Shown in pieces: positions 49,780 to 61,036 of a stretch of 64,000 bases of DNA. Within the stretch, counting starts at the first letter, position 1. Each line of letters begins with the position of its first letter. The DNA is from Diphasiastrum complanatum (Eukaryota; Streptophyta; Lycopodiopsida; Lycopodiales; Lycopodiaceae): contig CM055098.1 of the NCBI GenBank assembly GCA_029204225.1, positions 13,297,815-13,361,814 on the forward strand, in the 5' to 3' direction. A program made the translations under genes and the position numbers. The notes beneath the pieces were generated by a model. It ran no database searches. It was not told where the DNA came from and saw nothing but the letters and a program-made list of their open reading frames with translations.

Positions 49780-50515
49780 TGTGAAGAATTGAAAAAGATT
49801 ATCTATGTTAGATATAGGGGTCTTATGTTTTTTACATCAAGCATCTAGGTGTAGGATGTTGATAGGAATAAATTTGGCATAGATGGCAAATTATGCATTT
49901 CCACTTGTAATGCCACTATTGAGCCAAAATAGAGTAAGAGGCTAAACACTTGCTAATTAGAGTGTAGACAAGTGTAAAGTTTTTGTTTGATGAATTCCAA
50001 GAGGCCCAATAGGATTTAGAGGTGGAACCTTGTGAGGTCCAATAGGAAATTGAGGTGTGCTTGAATATAGTCCAATAGAATTAAGAGTGCATAGATCAAT
50101 GATCCCATAGGATCAAGAGGTGACAAAATGTGGTCCAATCATAGTTAAGCATAGTGGTAGCTCGTGGACCTACTAGTATCATTGTACTCCTCATTTTGAA
50201 TTCAATTGATTTGGTGATTTCATGGATTTTGTGAGTTTTTGGATTTCTAGCTTTCTCTCTCTACTCGAGAGCTCTTGATGCATTTTCTCTCTCTACCCAA
50301 GGAGAGCAGCTTGTTTTTACTTAGATTATTTTTTGAATACTTCCCACACGTGTGAGTGAGAGTTGGAAGTGATTGAATGCATGTAGTAGTGTGTTTTTGC
50401 CATAGGATTCAAGATTGATCTTGAATCTCAATCTAGTCTTGATCTTGGTGCATCTACACACCTTAGGAGATCACAAGTACATGTAGTGGACAGTCCACAC
50501 GTGTGAAAATCAACA
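49780..50515 (+). repeat. 3' LTR of the young Copia element
   Basis: About 99% identical to the 5' LTR; preceded by CGGAGGAG and followed by ACATG. Confidence 0.97.
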
Positions 50516-53031
50516 ACATGGATGACAGCAAAAAAAAGAATTCCCATAAGTAGAATATCTACTTTGAGCTGGGTCCAACTTCTTGCTTTTGAAAGCCATA
50601 GGTCTACCATCATGGTAAAGGACTGCACCCACCATATAGTCACTAGCATCAGTTTCCACCAGGAAAGGTTTGCTAGAGTCCACTATGTGTAAGATAGGGG
50701 TTGTAGACACTGACATCTTCAAAGCTTCAAAGCTTTGATTAAGTTCATCGATCCAAACAACAGGTGAATTGATTTTCAAACACCTTTCAACTGTCTTCTT
50801 ATTACTCTTTTTAGTTTTTCTTTTGACTGTCTTCACTCTCTTGAAGATTCGCTAGAGGCAATGCAATTAAGGCATACTCTTGAATGAATTTATGAAAAAA
50901 AACCTGTGAAGACCAAAAAAGACTTAACTCCCCTAATAGTTTTTAGGATCACAAACTTTCTGGACCTTATTGTGATCGATCTCAAGACCTTGATCGGAAA
51001 CGATATGTCCTTAAGTACTTGAGTCTTGTCTAAAAGAACTCACATTTAGACATAAAGCTTTGCCTATCTTAGATTATCTAAGACTGTACGCAAATGCGCC
51101 TCGTGCTCCTCAAGAGTCTTACATAAATCAAAATGTCATCCAAAAATACCACGAGAAACTTCCCTAGATATGGACAAAGAATATCGTTCATCATCATCTG
51201 TTGTTTGAAACAACAACCAATCAAAGTGAGAAACAAGAGAATGATTAGTCTTATGGTGACCATCTTTGCCACGGGTGCAAAGGTCTCATCATAATCTATG
51301 CCCTTTGAAGGTAATGATAACAGTTCTTAATAGTCATTTTATTAAGCTTTTTGTAATTGACACAAAGATGAATACCACCATTTTTCTTGCCAGTTAACAA
51401 AAGAGGAGCTCTCCATTAACTCCTTAAGTTGACTAGCAATCTCATCTTCTTCCTTAGGGCTCATCTTGTAAGGAAAAAACGATACATGAGAGTTGTCGGG
51501 AAGGATATCTATGTGCTGGTCTACTCGTCGTGAGGGGGAAGACCCTCAGGCAAATGCTTAGGAAATATATCACTATACTCCTCCCTAAGTCTTTTAAAGA
51601 TTTTGCCCTCAGGCGTTGATTCTAAATTAACATCAGAAAAAGACAATGCTTTAGGAAAAAACGATACATCAACATGAAATTATAAGTGACAAAACCATCC
51701 ATGTACAATTCATCTTTCATATAGCATAATTACAAATGATACTCAGAATCCAAAATACATTGATAAGTTTCATGAGCAGTTACAAAAGGCAGATCAGACT
51801 CATCACCTTTAAGACAAACCATAGAGCCATTATGCAAGAAAGATATACTATATGAAACATAATCTTTCTTTAAGGACTTATTCTTAGCATAAAACCATTC
51901 TTTACCTAGGATTAAATCTACCTTATCAAGATTCATAACATGAAAAGATAAACTATCTACATAGTTCTAAGTTTTCAACGGCATGTGGGGGACAAAGTGG
52001 TCCCAAACTTTTGCTCCCCACTACCTGCCACCCTAACCACGTACTTATGGTCACTTGACTGCAGCTTCTGCACCAACTTAGCATTAATAAAATAATGCGT
52101 GGAACCGTCGTCAAAACCATCGTCAAAAAGAACATCATATGAATGAGGTCGTGAGGTCCAAAAATCGCAAAGTTAAAACAACAATTCATACAAATTGTTT
52201 CATCTTTAAAAGATACATCAATGCAAGAAATAGAAGAATTACCTGGTACCTAAAGGAGCGGTCACCTTTCTTTCATCTCTTCGGATAGTCCTTGGAAAGT
52301 GGTCTCTTCTCAATGCAGGAGAAACACAAGTTGCTTTTGGCCTTATCAAAGTTAGCTCTCTCCAACCGAGGCCGCTTCTTTTTCTTTCCTGAAGGAGAAG
52401 CTTCGTCAAAAAAAAATCTCTTTGCCCTTTTTGAAAGGAGGGCCTGAAGAGGGTTTGTCTTTGGATTCAGGCTTTTGTTGCTCTTTGCGGGTCATAATGT
52501 GCGTATTGTCAAAAATCAAACGAAACGCATGGCATCCTCAAGGGATTGTGGCTGATTCCGGCAGACCTCCAACTAATTTTCTTTTGGCAAGCCTAAAATG
52601 AAATATAGCTTAAGGAGCACTCCGTCTATGTGGTTAGCAAACTGCGAAGCTGCCTCTTGGAAGTCTTGCAAGTAGACATCCAATGGTTTCGTCCTCATTT
52701 GCAAAGTTGCAAATCGACAATAATATTCAAAATCCTCAAGGACAGACATAAAGGCAGCCTTAAAGGTGACCTGGAAATCATCCCAAGTAGTTGGGAGTGT
52801 TGCTCGATCTTTAAGATCCTACCACCATGAGTACGCCTTACCGTATATGAACATGATGGCCGTAGCAATCCATGAGCTTTCTGGTAGATCTTGCATGGAA
52901 AAATGTGAAGTCCATCGATCCAACCAAGCCAAGACCACATCCTGGTGTCTGTCCTTTTTCTGCCCAATGAAAAACTCCGGGGTAAACATCGGGTTGAGGA
53001 ATGTCGGCCGAGATTGGAACATAGCTTGCAT
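50516..53031 (-). pseudogene. Gypsy gag, protease, RT and RNase H remnants, right of the Copia insertion
   Basis: Gag (53,031 down) shows MQAMFQSRPTFLNPMFTPEF, YGKAYSWW, VYLQDFQEAASQFANHI and a damaged knuckle (CFSCIEKRPLSKDYPKR) near 52,330. A protease-like stretch lies near 52,000. RT shows GKFLVVFLDDILIY at about 51,150 (the FLDD active site). RNase H shows INSPVVWIDELNQSFEALK, PFLVETDASDYMVGAVLYHDG and SKKLDPAQSRYSTY (50,836-50,516), where it is cut by the Copia LTR. Many stops separate these. Confidence 0.8.
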
Positions 53032-53132
53032 TTCGCCTTCCCTAGAGGAAAAACGGAGAACAACGGTATCAAAATCATTAAAAATTGATAACTAGAAAAG
53101 AAGGGCTCAAAAAAACAACACAACTTGAGCAC

Positions 53133-53690
53133 TCAAAAACTCTTTTGAGAATGGAGTAGAGAAAAGTAAACGTACTTCCTTTATCCCCTCTCCCAAAGCT
53201 CCTCCCCTTTCCTCATGCAAAAAGAACAAGTGGGGCCCAAGAAAGCCCCAAGTGTCCTTTCTAGCTCCTTATCACCGTGTGGGGCCACCAAAAGGTGCCA
53301 TCCACATGGCCCATGGACTCCAAACAATAATGAAAGTTAACTAGGGCCTCTTCTCCCACCTCCAACTCCTACATACCATAGCTCTCTCCAGGACTTTGGA
53401 GATCTGTAGGTATAAAGAGGGAGGAGGAGAGAAGTACGAACAAGAAAGGACAGCCAGCCAAATAATTCTTTGATTCACCCATTTAAGCTTAAGAATTACA
53501 AGCTTTTTAAGTTTGAAACCAAAACTTTATTGTTTTCATAGCAAAAAAGAGACCTTAAAATTATAAGTTAAATTTAGGTTTGCTTTTTGGTTTCTTACCC
53601 AAAAAAAAACTTTAATAAACAAGGTTTGAAGAGGGTCGTGGCAATCATAAAGTCAAATCATAAAAAAGATTTGATTTCCCTTCCCCCCGC
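53133..53690. other. No gene seen; possible LTR or leader of the decayed Gypsy element
   Basis: Pyrimidine-rich near 53,170-53,220 and A/T-rich afterwards; lies immediately upstream (reverse strand) of Gypsy gag. No PBS could be recognised. Confidence 0.4.
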
Positions 53691-53704
53691 ACCAAAGAGG
53701 ATAG

Positions 53705-54130
53705 TTGGTTGCAGCAGATGACTACTCTGCACAATAGTTGTTGAGGTCCAAACCTCACCCCCCAACTGCAGATTTTGTAAGAGAGTCAATCACGACATCA
53801 AGGAGTGTCATATCTGGATCTACAATGAGGCAAAGAAGCAACAACAGCAGTAGCCAGACTCCTCCAACGTGATGGAATTCAAGGAGCAAGAAACACGTTT
53901 GTTAATGGCTTACAGCAATAGCAACGAAGACTGTGATAACTAGTACCTGCACAACGACGCTACCCAACACATGACCTCTCGCAAGGAATGGTTTATGTTA
54001 GCTGATTCTCTAGTGCCGAGCCAAGCTGAAGACATAGGTTATCTCTCACCCATGACCGAGGAGGTCTCAGAAGGAAGAGAGCAGAAGGAGCTGAGAGCCA
54101 GGCATGAGAGCCGAGAAAATACTAGCTAGG
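53705..54130 (+). pseudogene. Copia gag knuckle and protease scrap
   Basis: One frame reads CRFCKRVNHDIKECHIW (CX2CX4HX4C), a Gln-rich stretch, a stop, MEFKEQETRLLMAYS, another stop, then YLHNDATQHMTSRKEWF. The last is the typical Copia protease start with DN/DSGA altered. It ends in an acidic-basic stretch and a stop. It is a short isolated fragment between two Gypsy elements. Confidence 0.7.
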
Positions 54131-54189
54131 AAGATAGTGATTAACTATGTGAGCCTACATGGTGTATCCCAAAGAAGGAATGACCATGT

Positions 54190-55095
54190 AGGAGCTAGTA
54201 ACATTTCCTTGAATAGTTGTAATAAATGTAGACCCCCCTTAAAATAGTAAGAGTGAGCCACCTTTTGATGGTGACCTCTAGTGGAAGGACAAATTCCACA
54301 TGTAATTTCTAATCTAGTGGAATTGCCACATGGGCTCCATATGGGTAGCCTTCTTGCTTATTTAAGGGCCCCCCTCTCTTGTGAGGGAGCTTTTGATTGT
54401 ATTTTCAAGTTCTCTTGAGCTAATAAAGAGGATCCTCCACAAGTTCTTGAAGATCACTAAGCTCCTTGTTCATGGCAATGATTTTGAGTGATATTTCTAT
54501 GAGCATGCTTGATTCCTTGCTTGTGAATTAACTAGATTCTTGTTTCTTGTTCTTGCTTAGTTGTGGATTAGCTTCAATTCTTGCTTGTGGAATCTTGTAG
54601 AAATCAGCATTCAAGTAAACTATAGAAGCTAGAAATGTGGTGTAAATCTTGCATAGTCTTGACATTCTAGTTCTTGATGTTCTTGGATAATTTAGGCATC
54701 AAATAATGTGTGTTCCTTGATTCCTAGATTGTTAAATGCTGTTAGGAATCTTGTTTCTTGTTTCTTGAATCTGGTTTTGGTTTCAGTAGCTATTCTAGTT
54801 CTTGATTGTTCTTTGATTCAGTAGTTAGTAGTAGGATTGCTCTCTGTACTGAATGTTGATTTGCTTGAGCTGTAGATGGTTCAATGGCTAGTGTATGCAT
54901 GTAGCTGAGTATCAGATTTGAGTTACCCACTGACAGACTGGGAAATACGTAATGCATCCTTGAATATTGCTTCTGCTTTGTAAATGTTCTAATAAGAAGA
55001 ATAATCACAAAGAACCATAACGACAGAGGTAATCCAAGAGAGATAAGCAACTAAAAGAGAAAAACGTGTTCACAGATTCAGTGATAATGTGAACA
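54190..55095 (+). mobile_element. Probable 5' LTR of the forward Gypsy element
   Basis: A segment with promoter-like TATTTAA (54,358-54,364), an AATAAA 60 bases on (54,422), and an end GTGAACA right before a PBS-like site. The left boundary is not resolved, and no 3' LTR copy is in the window because the element is cut near 60.1 kb. Confidence 0.5.
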
Positions 55096-55097
55096 TT

Positions 55098-55110
55098 TGG
55101 TGCCGTTCCA
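55098..55110 (+). other. Primer-binding-site-like sequence of the Gypsy element
   Basis: AACATT then TGGTGCCGTTCCA. This is close to the TGGCGCCGTTGCC site common in plant Gypsy elements, so a mutated PBS is likely. Confidence 0.55.
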
Positions 55111-55216
55111 CAGCTACACACACACTCAACCAAGCCATATCTCAATCTCCTATGTTGCGACACCATCGTCTGAGAGCTCCTACACATTCATGGCCAAGCT
55201 CATCACTTTGGTCTGG

Positions 55217-55680
55217 ACCAAAGTCCTGCTCAATTCTCAATCGGAGTATTTCGTTCGCATCTCAACCGGAGTGCTCAGTAAGAAACTCGACCGGAGCACG
55301 CCATCAATTCTCAATCGGAGCATTTCGTTCGATTCTCAACCGAAGTGCTCAGTAAAAAAACTTGACCGGAGCACTACCATCACATCTCAACCAAAGCATT
55401 TCGCTCACATCTCAACCAGAGTGTTCAGTCCAATCTCGACCGAAGCACTCTACTCAGATCTCGACCGAAGCACTTATGTCAGCTCTCGACCAAAGCATTT
55501 CATTCAGATCTCAACCAAAAAATTGTCCTCAGATCTCGACCTGAGCACTCTTCTCAAATCTCAACCGGAGCACTCTGCTCAAATCTCAACCGAAACACTG
55601 CTCTTGAATCTGAACCGGAGGACACAGTCACCTCTCGACCGACGGCTTACTTCCAATTTCAACCAGAGCCGGAGCCTCAC
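55217..55680 (+). repeat. 25-bp minisatellite in the Gypsy leader, about 17 units
   Basis: The core CTCRACCGRAGCAYT recurs every 24-30 bases (mostly 25) between about 55,230 and 55,660. Variable tails such as CTCAGTAARAAA and CNCTCARAT follow each core. Because 25 is not a multiple of three, all three frames stay open for a while; the long frame across it is a by-product. Confidence 0.85.
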
Positions 55681-55809
55681 TCAAGTTCCGCATCCCAAAC
55701 CGAAATCAACCCGTAACAGACCACAACACCCGCATTTCGACAACCATATCCACCATAACCAAAGTGCACACGTTTATTTCAACCATCCTACGACACTCTA
55801 CGAGTTGTC

Positions 55810-56569
55810 ATGGATCGCCCTAACGATCCGCGCGATCCTAACGATCCGAATACTATAGAGGACTATCCACCAGAGATGGTCTCCCCATCTATCGAATAGG
55901 CTCGATTTAACAGGTATTTCAAGATGAGATCCCAAGTCCAAGAGCCATCCACAAACCCATTCAACAGATGGGAACCTACGTGTTATGAAGCTCCATACGA
56001 ACGACCACAATTCCATGCTGCCGAATCATCCCATGCAAGAGCTCACTTAAACAAAGCTTTTGCAAATAATGTTCCACGTACTGAAAAAAGGACCCCAAAG
56101 CTAGACTTACCTAAGTACGATGGTAACACTAATCCTCAGCGATTTCTCCAAGTCTTTGAAAACGCATGTGATGTCTACGGCGAGACAACACCAAAGGCCG
56201 ATCGATCGCGCACGAGAGTGGTTTTTTAACCTTGATCGTGAAGATAAACGTGACTGGTTACTCTTGAAAGAGGCATTTATCAAACGGTTCAAGCCTTTTC
56301 GCTTGATAGACAGTCCTTTTGTCAAACTAAGTAATATCAAAATGACAAAAGACGAAAAAGTACGTGGCTATATCGAACGATTTAAACAATTAAAAAGTCA
56401 GGTACAAGAGCAACCTACCGAGTCCATGCTCATCATTTGGTTCCTCGTTGGACTTCCCCGATGGATCAGACGTGAACTTCATTCCAATGATGAATATACA
56501 TCATTGAAACAAGCCATGTTTGATGCCATTCAAGAAGAAGACAAGGGCTCAGATGTTGAGGAACCATGA
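55810..56569 (+). pseudogene. Gypsy gag, broken
   Basis: ATG at 55,810 opens an Asp-Pro-Asn-rich start (MDRPNDPRDPNDPN) with a TAG near 55,898. The frame resumes through TPKLDLPKYDGNTNPQRFLQ, shifts near 56,185, then gives REWFFNLDREDKRDWLLLKE, the core of the retrotransposon gag domain, FKQLKSQVQEQPTES and LVGLPRWIRRELH. It ends at 56,567. Confidence 0.85.
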
Positions 56570-56644
56570 GAACGGAGAGCACATCGTGCTGTCCAAGAAG
56601 CTCAACCAAACGATGACACATGAGAACAGTTATGGAAAACACAG

Positions 56645-57661
56645 ATGGAGTTGCTTAATCAGCAACACCAACAACAGATGGGAAAACTCACAAAAGAGTT
56701 TCAAAACACTCTTAAGTCTATCCAAAGTTCGATGCCAGGTCAGTTACCCACTGGCCAAATCCATCATAGACGAGAGAACACGTGGTGCCCTCACTGCCGA
56801 GGTACACACACTGGAAATGAGTGCCCTTCATACCAACCGGTCCCAGATACCTCCTTGATCAAATGTGAAACCTGTGACTTTATGGGGCATACCTCCCTTT
56901 ATGGCTATTATAACCCGAGGAATCAACCTCACAACCAGTCAAGAGGACATTATCAACCTCCTCGACAACCATTTGTTTCACAGCAACAACACACGTCCTT
57001 TCCACCACGAAACAACTAGATCCATATACAAGAGTTGCCCAGACAACCTAGACATCAACCTCAACAACAGCTGGCACTCTTAGGACCACCACCACGAGGA
57101 CAACAGGATCTAGGAGCACAAAAAAATAGACATTCTCGAGAGTCTGCACACACACACCTGGTAGAAAACTCCTACGATTAATATCATCCTGATACATCAA
57201 TTCCATCATCTAGCAATCACCAGAATCAAACCGACAACTCATGCTCGTGCAAACAAGCTGAGTATTCCACACCACAAGAAAACCCAACTCAGCTAGCCAT
57301 CCAAGATGGTTACGCTATTGCCATCGGACCCATGAGCAACCGCTACTTTATCTGTGGTGAAACAGGACATTTCATGGCTGATTGTAAAGTTAAAAACCAA
57401 TACCATGCAGAATGTCCCGACTGTGTTTGCAAACACAGCTTCAAAGACTGTCCTAAACAACCTAATAGGATCCTTCCAGCACGTCATATCACATCCGAAC
57501 CTATTAGAGTTCTTACTAGAGCACAACACCAACAACAAGAACAACAACAAAACCATGGACAATCACCTGACCCACATGGAAGCCATTTGACGGCCTCCAC
57601 AGCACCAAAAGATTACACAACGAAATTTGAGATGAATTTTTGCGAGAGGAAAAACATATGA
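56645..57661 (+). pseudogene. Gypsy gag C-terminal zinc knuckles
   Basis: First knuckle WCPHCRGTHTGNECPSY (CX2CX4HX4C) near 56,790. A second Cys cluster follows (KCETCDFMGHTSLYG). A further knuckle-like YFICGETGHFMADC near 57,345 has lost its first Cys, and CPDCVCKHSFKDC follows. Gln-rich linkers lie between them. Frames change near 57,020. Confidence 0.7.
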
Positions 57662-57750
57662 ATAGTCCGTTATCAGCTCATATCCTCAAAAAGGAGCAAT
57701 CCCTCTAGGGACTTGAAGTATTTTCTGACCTCCTACAAGCTCAACTCACC

Positions 57751-58050
57751 ATGCCATTCCATAGTGCTATCAAATCCTTCACCAGATTTCAACTTTATAT
57801 CCATTGTAGTTTTCAGCTGCCTCCTATTCCTGATGAACAACAAAAACCAGAAGCAATTCCTGAAATTCCTCATATTCCTATGAATCTGATGAATATAGGT
57901 GTTGCTAAGGGGAATAGCATCACACTACCCTTGTCCTATAAAGATTATCCCGCAGTATCTGCTATCCTCGATAGTGGATCAGACGTCAATATAATGGCTT
58001 TGTCATTGGCAAAGTTATGGGACTTCACTACCCTCGATCAACCACGATAA
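57751..58050 (+). pseudogene. Gypsy aspartic protease
   Basis: Contains SYKDYPAVSAILDSGSDVNIMA, the retropepsin active-site loop (D-S-G-S), with a hydrophobic beta strand before it. It ends at a stop after TTLDQPR. A continuation in another frame (LPEDANTYKLLLGTPWL, about 58,145-58,200) matches the second half of the fold. Confidence 0.8.
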
Positions 58051-58651
58051 AAACTTCGTATGGCTGGTCCATGCTGGTCATTTATCAAATATAAAAGTTC
58101 GAATAGCAGTTGTCAAGTTTATCATCGATTGTGTCATCTTAGACTTACCAGAAGATGCCAATACGTATAAACTCCTTCTTGGTACACCTTGGCTCCAGAT
58201 GGCAGGTGTTGTCCAAGACTGGAAGAACAGCAAACTTACCTTTGGCAACCATGATAAACGAGTCACGGTTGACTCAAATGGCCATGTCAAGCCCGCCAAG
58301 GTATACGATGATTGGTCATCTACAACATATGACGAATCAGATAGTGTCCCATCCAACCAAAAGGACACTATACACAAACCACGGACATAATCAATTGGGG
58401 TCATGCGCTAGCTACCGTGGACTGTGCGGATTCCAATCGATGTCGTATCGAAACGGCTACAGAAGATGTGGATATTCTTCCATCTTCTACAGACATTGAC
58501 ACACCCATCATTCCCCTCATGATGATAGACCCCATTCCTATAGCTTGGTGCCCAGGAGAACCTAGTGTCTCTATTGCCCATGTTTCGGAAGAAGGTATTC
58601 TTTCCATGGATGATGTCGAAATGACGGATGATCATGTACTCCTCTATCTAG

Positions 58652-59584
58652 ATGCTCAACGTTATCCGTCCAAAGTCATTCCTAAGGAGATCAAGTCAAC
58701 AGGACCGTTGGCTCATGTCACAAGCATATAGGCCCAAAACCAAAGTATATACTTGGGACGTGTATCCCGATAAAGTCTGGGATACAATCGACAATGATAT
58801 GGTAGGTGAGGCCACAACACCACCCATTCAAAAACTACAAAAACCTCGGTTACAAAAAAATACCATTATTGCTACAAAATTAACCGAGCGACAAAAACAG
58901 ATGCGTGCGAAGCTTAAACAGCCAATCAAGCCCTTGTCAGAGGGGACAGACAACAAACACTCTGATAAAGCTTCCACGTCTAATAAAGAATCACCTCAAA
59001 TTTTTGTGGACCCACCTTTTGATCTTCCACAGAAGTTCAAAGACTTTACACTGGATGACGTTGTTATCCAGTTACCGCAGCCACATCGGGAACCTACACC
59101 AAGTTCCAATTCCTTTGAAGGACCCGCTAAGACAATTCCACTAAACCTTAAAGATCCTGACGAGGACATAGATCGAATAATTCATGTTGGGGCACATTTG
59201 TCATCAACCCAACTGTCTGATCTAGAGACTTTATTATGCAAATACAGGGATGTATTTGCATGGAATTATACCGAGATGAAAGGAATCTCCCCTGAAGTAG
59301 TAGTACATCGGATTTCTCTAGAAGACAATGCTAAGCCCGTTAGGGCTAAACCTTACCACAGTAACCCAATCTATCATGAGAGGATCGACGAAGATATTAA
59401 GAAATTGCTGGATGTTGGCTTCATTTATGAAGTCCAACATACTGATTGGGTATCACCCATTGTGGTTGTACCCAAGAAAAATGGCAAGCTTCGTATCTGT
59501 GTTGACCTCAAAAACCTTAATGCGGTTATGAAGAAAGTCCATTTTCCCTTGTCCCTAACAACTAGAGGAAATGGCAAGAGATGA
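58652..59584 (+). pseudogene. Gypsy RT N-terminal half with preceding linker
   Basis: After a variable linker the frame gives LLCKYRDVFAWNYTEMKGI, VVHRISLEDNAKPVRAKPYH, DWVSPIVVVPKKNGKLRICVD and LKNLNAVMKKVHFPL, the start of Gypsy RT. It shifts near 59,570 into the next frame. Confidence 0.9.
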
Positions 59585-60110
59585 AGCTTTCAGCTTCTTG
59601 GATGGGTTCAGAGGCTATTTCCTTGTTCAAATAGCCCCTGAAGATAAACATAAAACAGCTTTTGCCACAGAGAGCGGCGTTTACGCTTATAACGTTATGT
59701 CTTTTGGCTTATGTAATGCCCCCTCAACATTCCAACGGATCATGCAACTGGCCTTTCAAGATCTATTACATTGGGTTGTGGAGATTTATCTCTACGATCT
59801 AGGTGTACATTCTTCCGCTGCTACGCACCTAGATGCCTTGGAGAAAATCTTCATTCGCTGTCGTAGGTTCGGCATCTCACTAAACCCTGATAAATGCCAA
59901 ATATGGGTCAGCCATAGGGTTGTACTCGGGCATATAATATCAAAGGACGGAATTTCTACCGACCCGTCAAAAATCAAGGTTATCGTGGACATGCCCCTAC
60001 CTGCAACAATGAAGGAAGTATATGTCTTCCTCGGTTATACCAACTACTATCGCATCTTTATAATCGACTATGCTGGAAATGGACAAAAAGTACAAAAAGG
60101 ACCAAGAGTG
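59571..60110 (+). pseudogene. Gypsy RT C-terminal half, catalytic Asp replaced
   Basis: FSFLDGFRGYFLVQIAPEDK, KTAFATESGVYAYNVMSFGL and NAPSTFQRIMQLAF are clear RT motifs. The active-site box, normally Y/F-x-D-D, reads YLYDLGVHS near 59,790: the first of the two metal-binding Asp residues is Tyr. SLNPDKCQIW, LGHIISKDGI and FLGYTNYYRIFI follow. Similarity to RNase H stops at about 60,075, where the right-hand element begins. Confidence 0.85.
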
Positions 60111-60259
60111 GATCCTAATCTGATCCTCAAGAGGGATTGGTTATCAGATTACTTGATCTATCAATCTACTTCAGATTAAGATCAGTCTAGATCAATTCTA
60201 GACACAAAATCCTAACAAGAACAATAATTAATTGAAGGTAAGTGTACTTTATGGTTTCA

Positions 60260-60899
60260 CACGTGTGAAACACTGTCTGAGTACAGACTCCAACCAAAAA
60301 ATTAAGTACACATTGATAGAACCTCAAAACAATCAAAACAAATGTAGACAAATGGAGAGAATCACTCAAAATTGCTTCCAAAACCAAGATTGGTGTCTCA
60401 CACTGATTATGGCCAAATGTGGCTCTATATATACAATAAGTGGGAGCTCGTGGTACTAATCATCCCTTTGATCCCACATGTGCGAAGGTGCTTTGTCATA
60501 TGATGATTCATCATGCAAAACTGACACTTGGACAAAACCTTCTATTTTGAGCACTTTTGGTCCATTTTCCTTCTATATGGAGATCTACTAGAAGTCAAAA
60601 TTCGCCTAGTTCAGCTTATTCCACACGTGTGAGCTGTCCTCTACACATGGGATATGACACCTAACCAAAATATTTGGCTCATGCAATCAATAGATTGATG
60701 CCATGTGTCATATATCTAGAAAACTAGTTTTTGACCTTTTTAGCCACTAGAACTTGAATTAAATCATATGTACAACCTATATGATTATGGTACATGACAA
60801 GTACACTATTTTCACACATGGGAACAGGCTCCACACATGTGTGTTTATCTATATACAAAATTTTTGGCCTCTACCAAGCTTATTTTTGCATTTTTCACA
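60260..60899 (-). repeat. 3' LTR of the right-hand element (left limit uncertain)
   Basis: Begins on the reverse strand with TGTGAAAAATGC after GAGGAG. Contains a TATATATA (60,426-60,433) that would serve as a promoter in the matching 5' LTR, and several ACACGTGTGA-like palindromes (60,255; 60,627; CACACATGTGTG near 60,833). Confidence 0.6.
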
Positions 60900-61036
60900 C
60901 TCCTCAAAAATCTAGCTTGGTAAATCTAGCTTGATGGAAAACATGATGATCTTGAACTTGACTCCATGGGCTGAATTGGTCTTTGCTGGTTCAAAAGGTG
61001 TGAAGATCAGCCGATGAGCTTGATGTTGATCTAAAA

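Larger units (their letters stand above)
44282..50515 (+). mobile_element. Nearly intact Copia retrotransposon
   Basis: 6,234 bases with two LTRs of 737 and 736 bases, perfect 5-bp target duplication, canonical PBS, one long gag-pol frame and a GGAGGAG polypurine end before the 3' LTR. All catalytic motifs are present. Two single-base shifts in the RT-RNase H part (about 48,975 and 49,312) are the only coding defects seen. Confidence 0.97.
43990..53132 (-). mobile_element. Decayed Ty3/Gypsy element, reverse strand, split by a young Copia insertion
   Basis: Right to left: gag, protease-like segment, RT and RNase H. The RNase H frame stops at the Copia junction (50,516) and its C-terminal part resumes on the other side (44,281 leftwards: SFKYVCRASDFRGRNVRW, EFDIKYCRGTSN, IDDLSRIGEV). 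The two halves share the ACATG target duplication. LTRs could not be located. Confidence 0.75.

Noticed and set aside
55097-55858. 253-codon frame with SQPEHSAQIST-like repeats
   Set aside because: Arises from a 25-bp minisatellite with few stops in any forward frame; lies in the Gypsy leader before gag.
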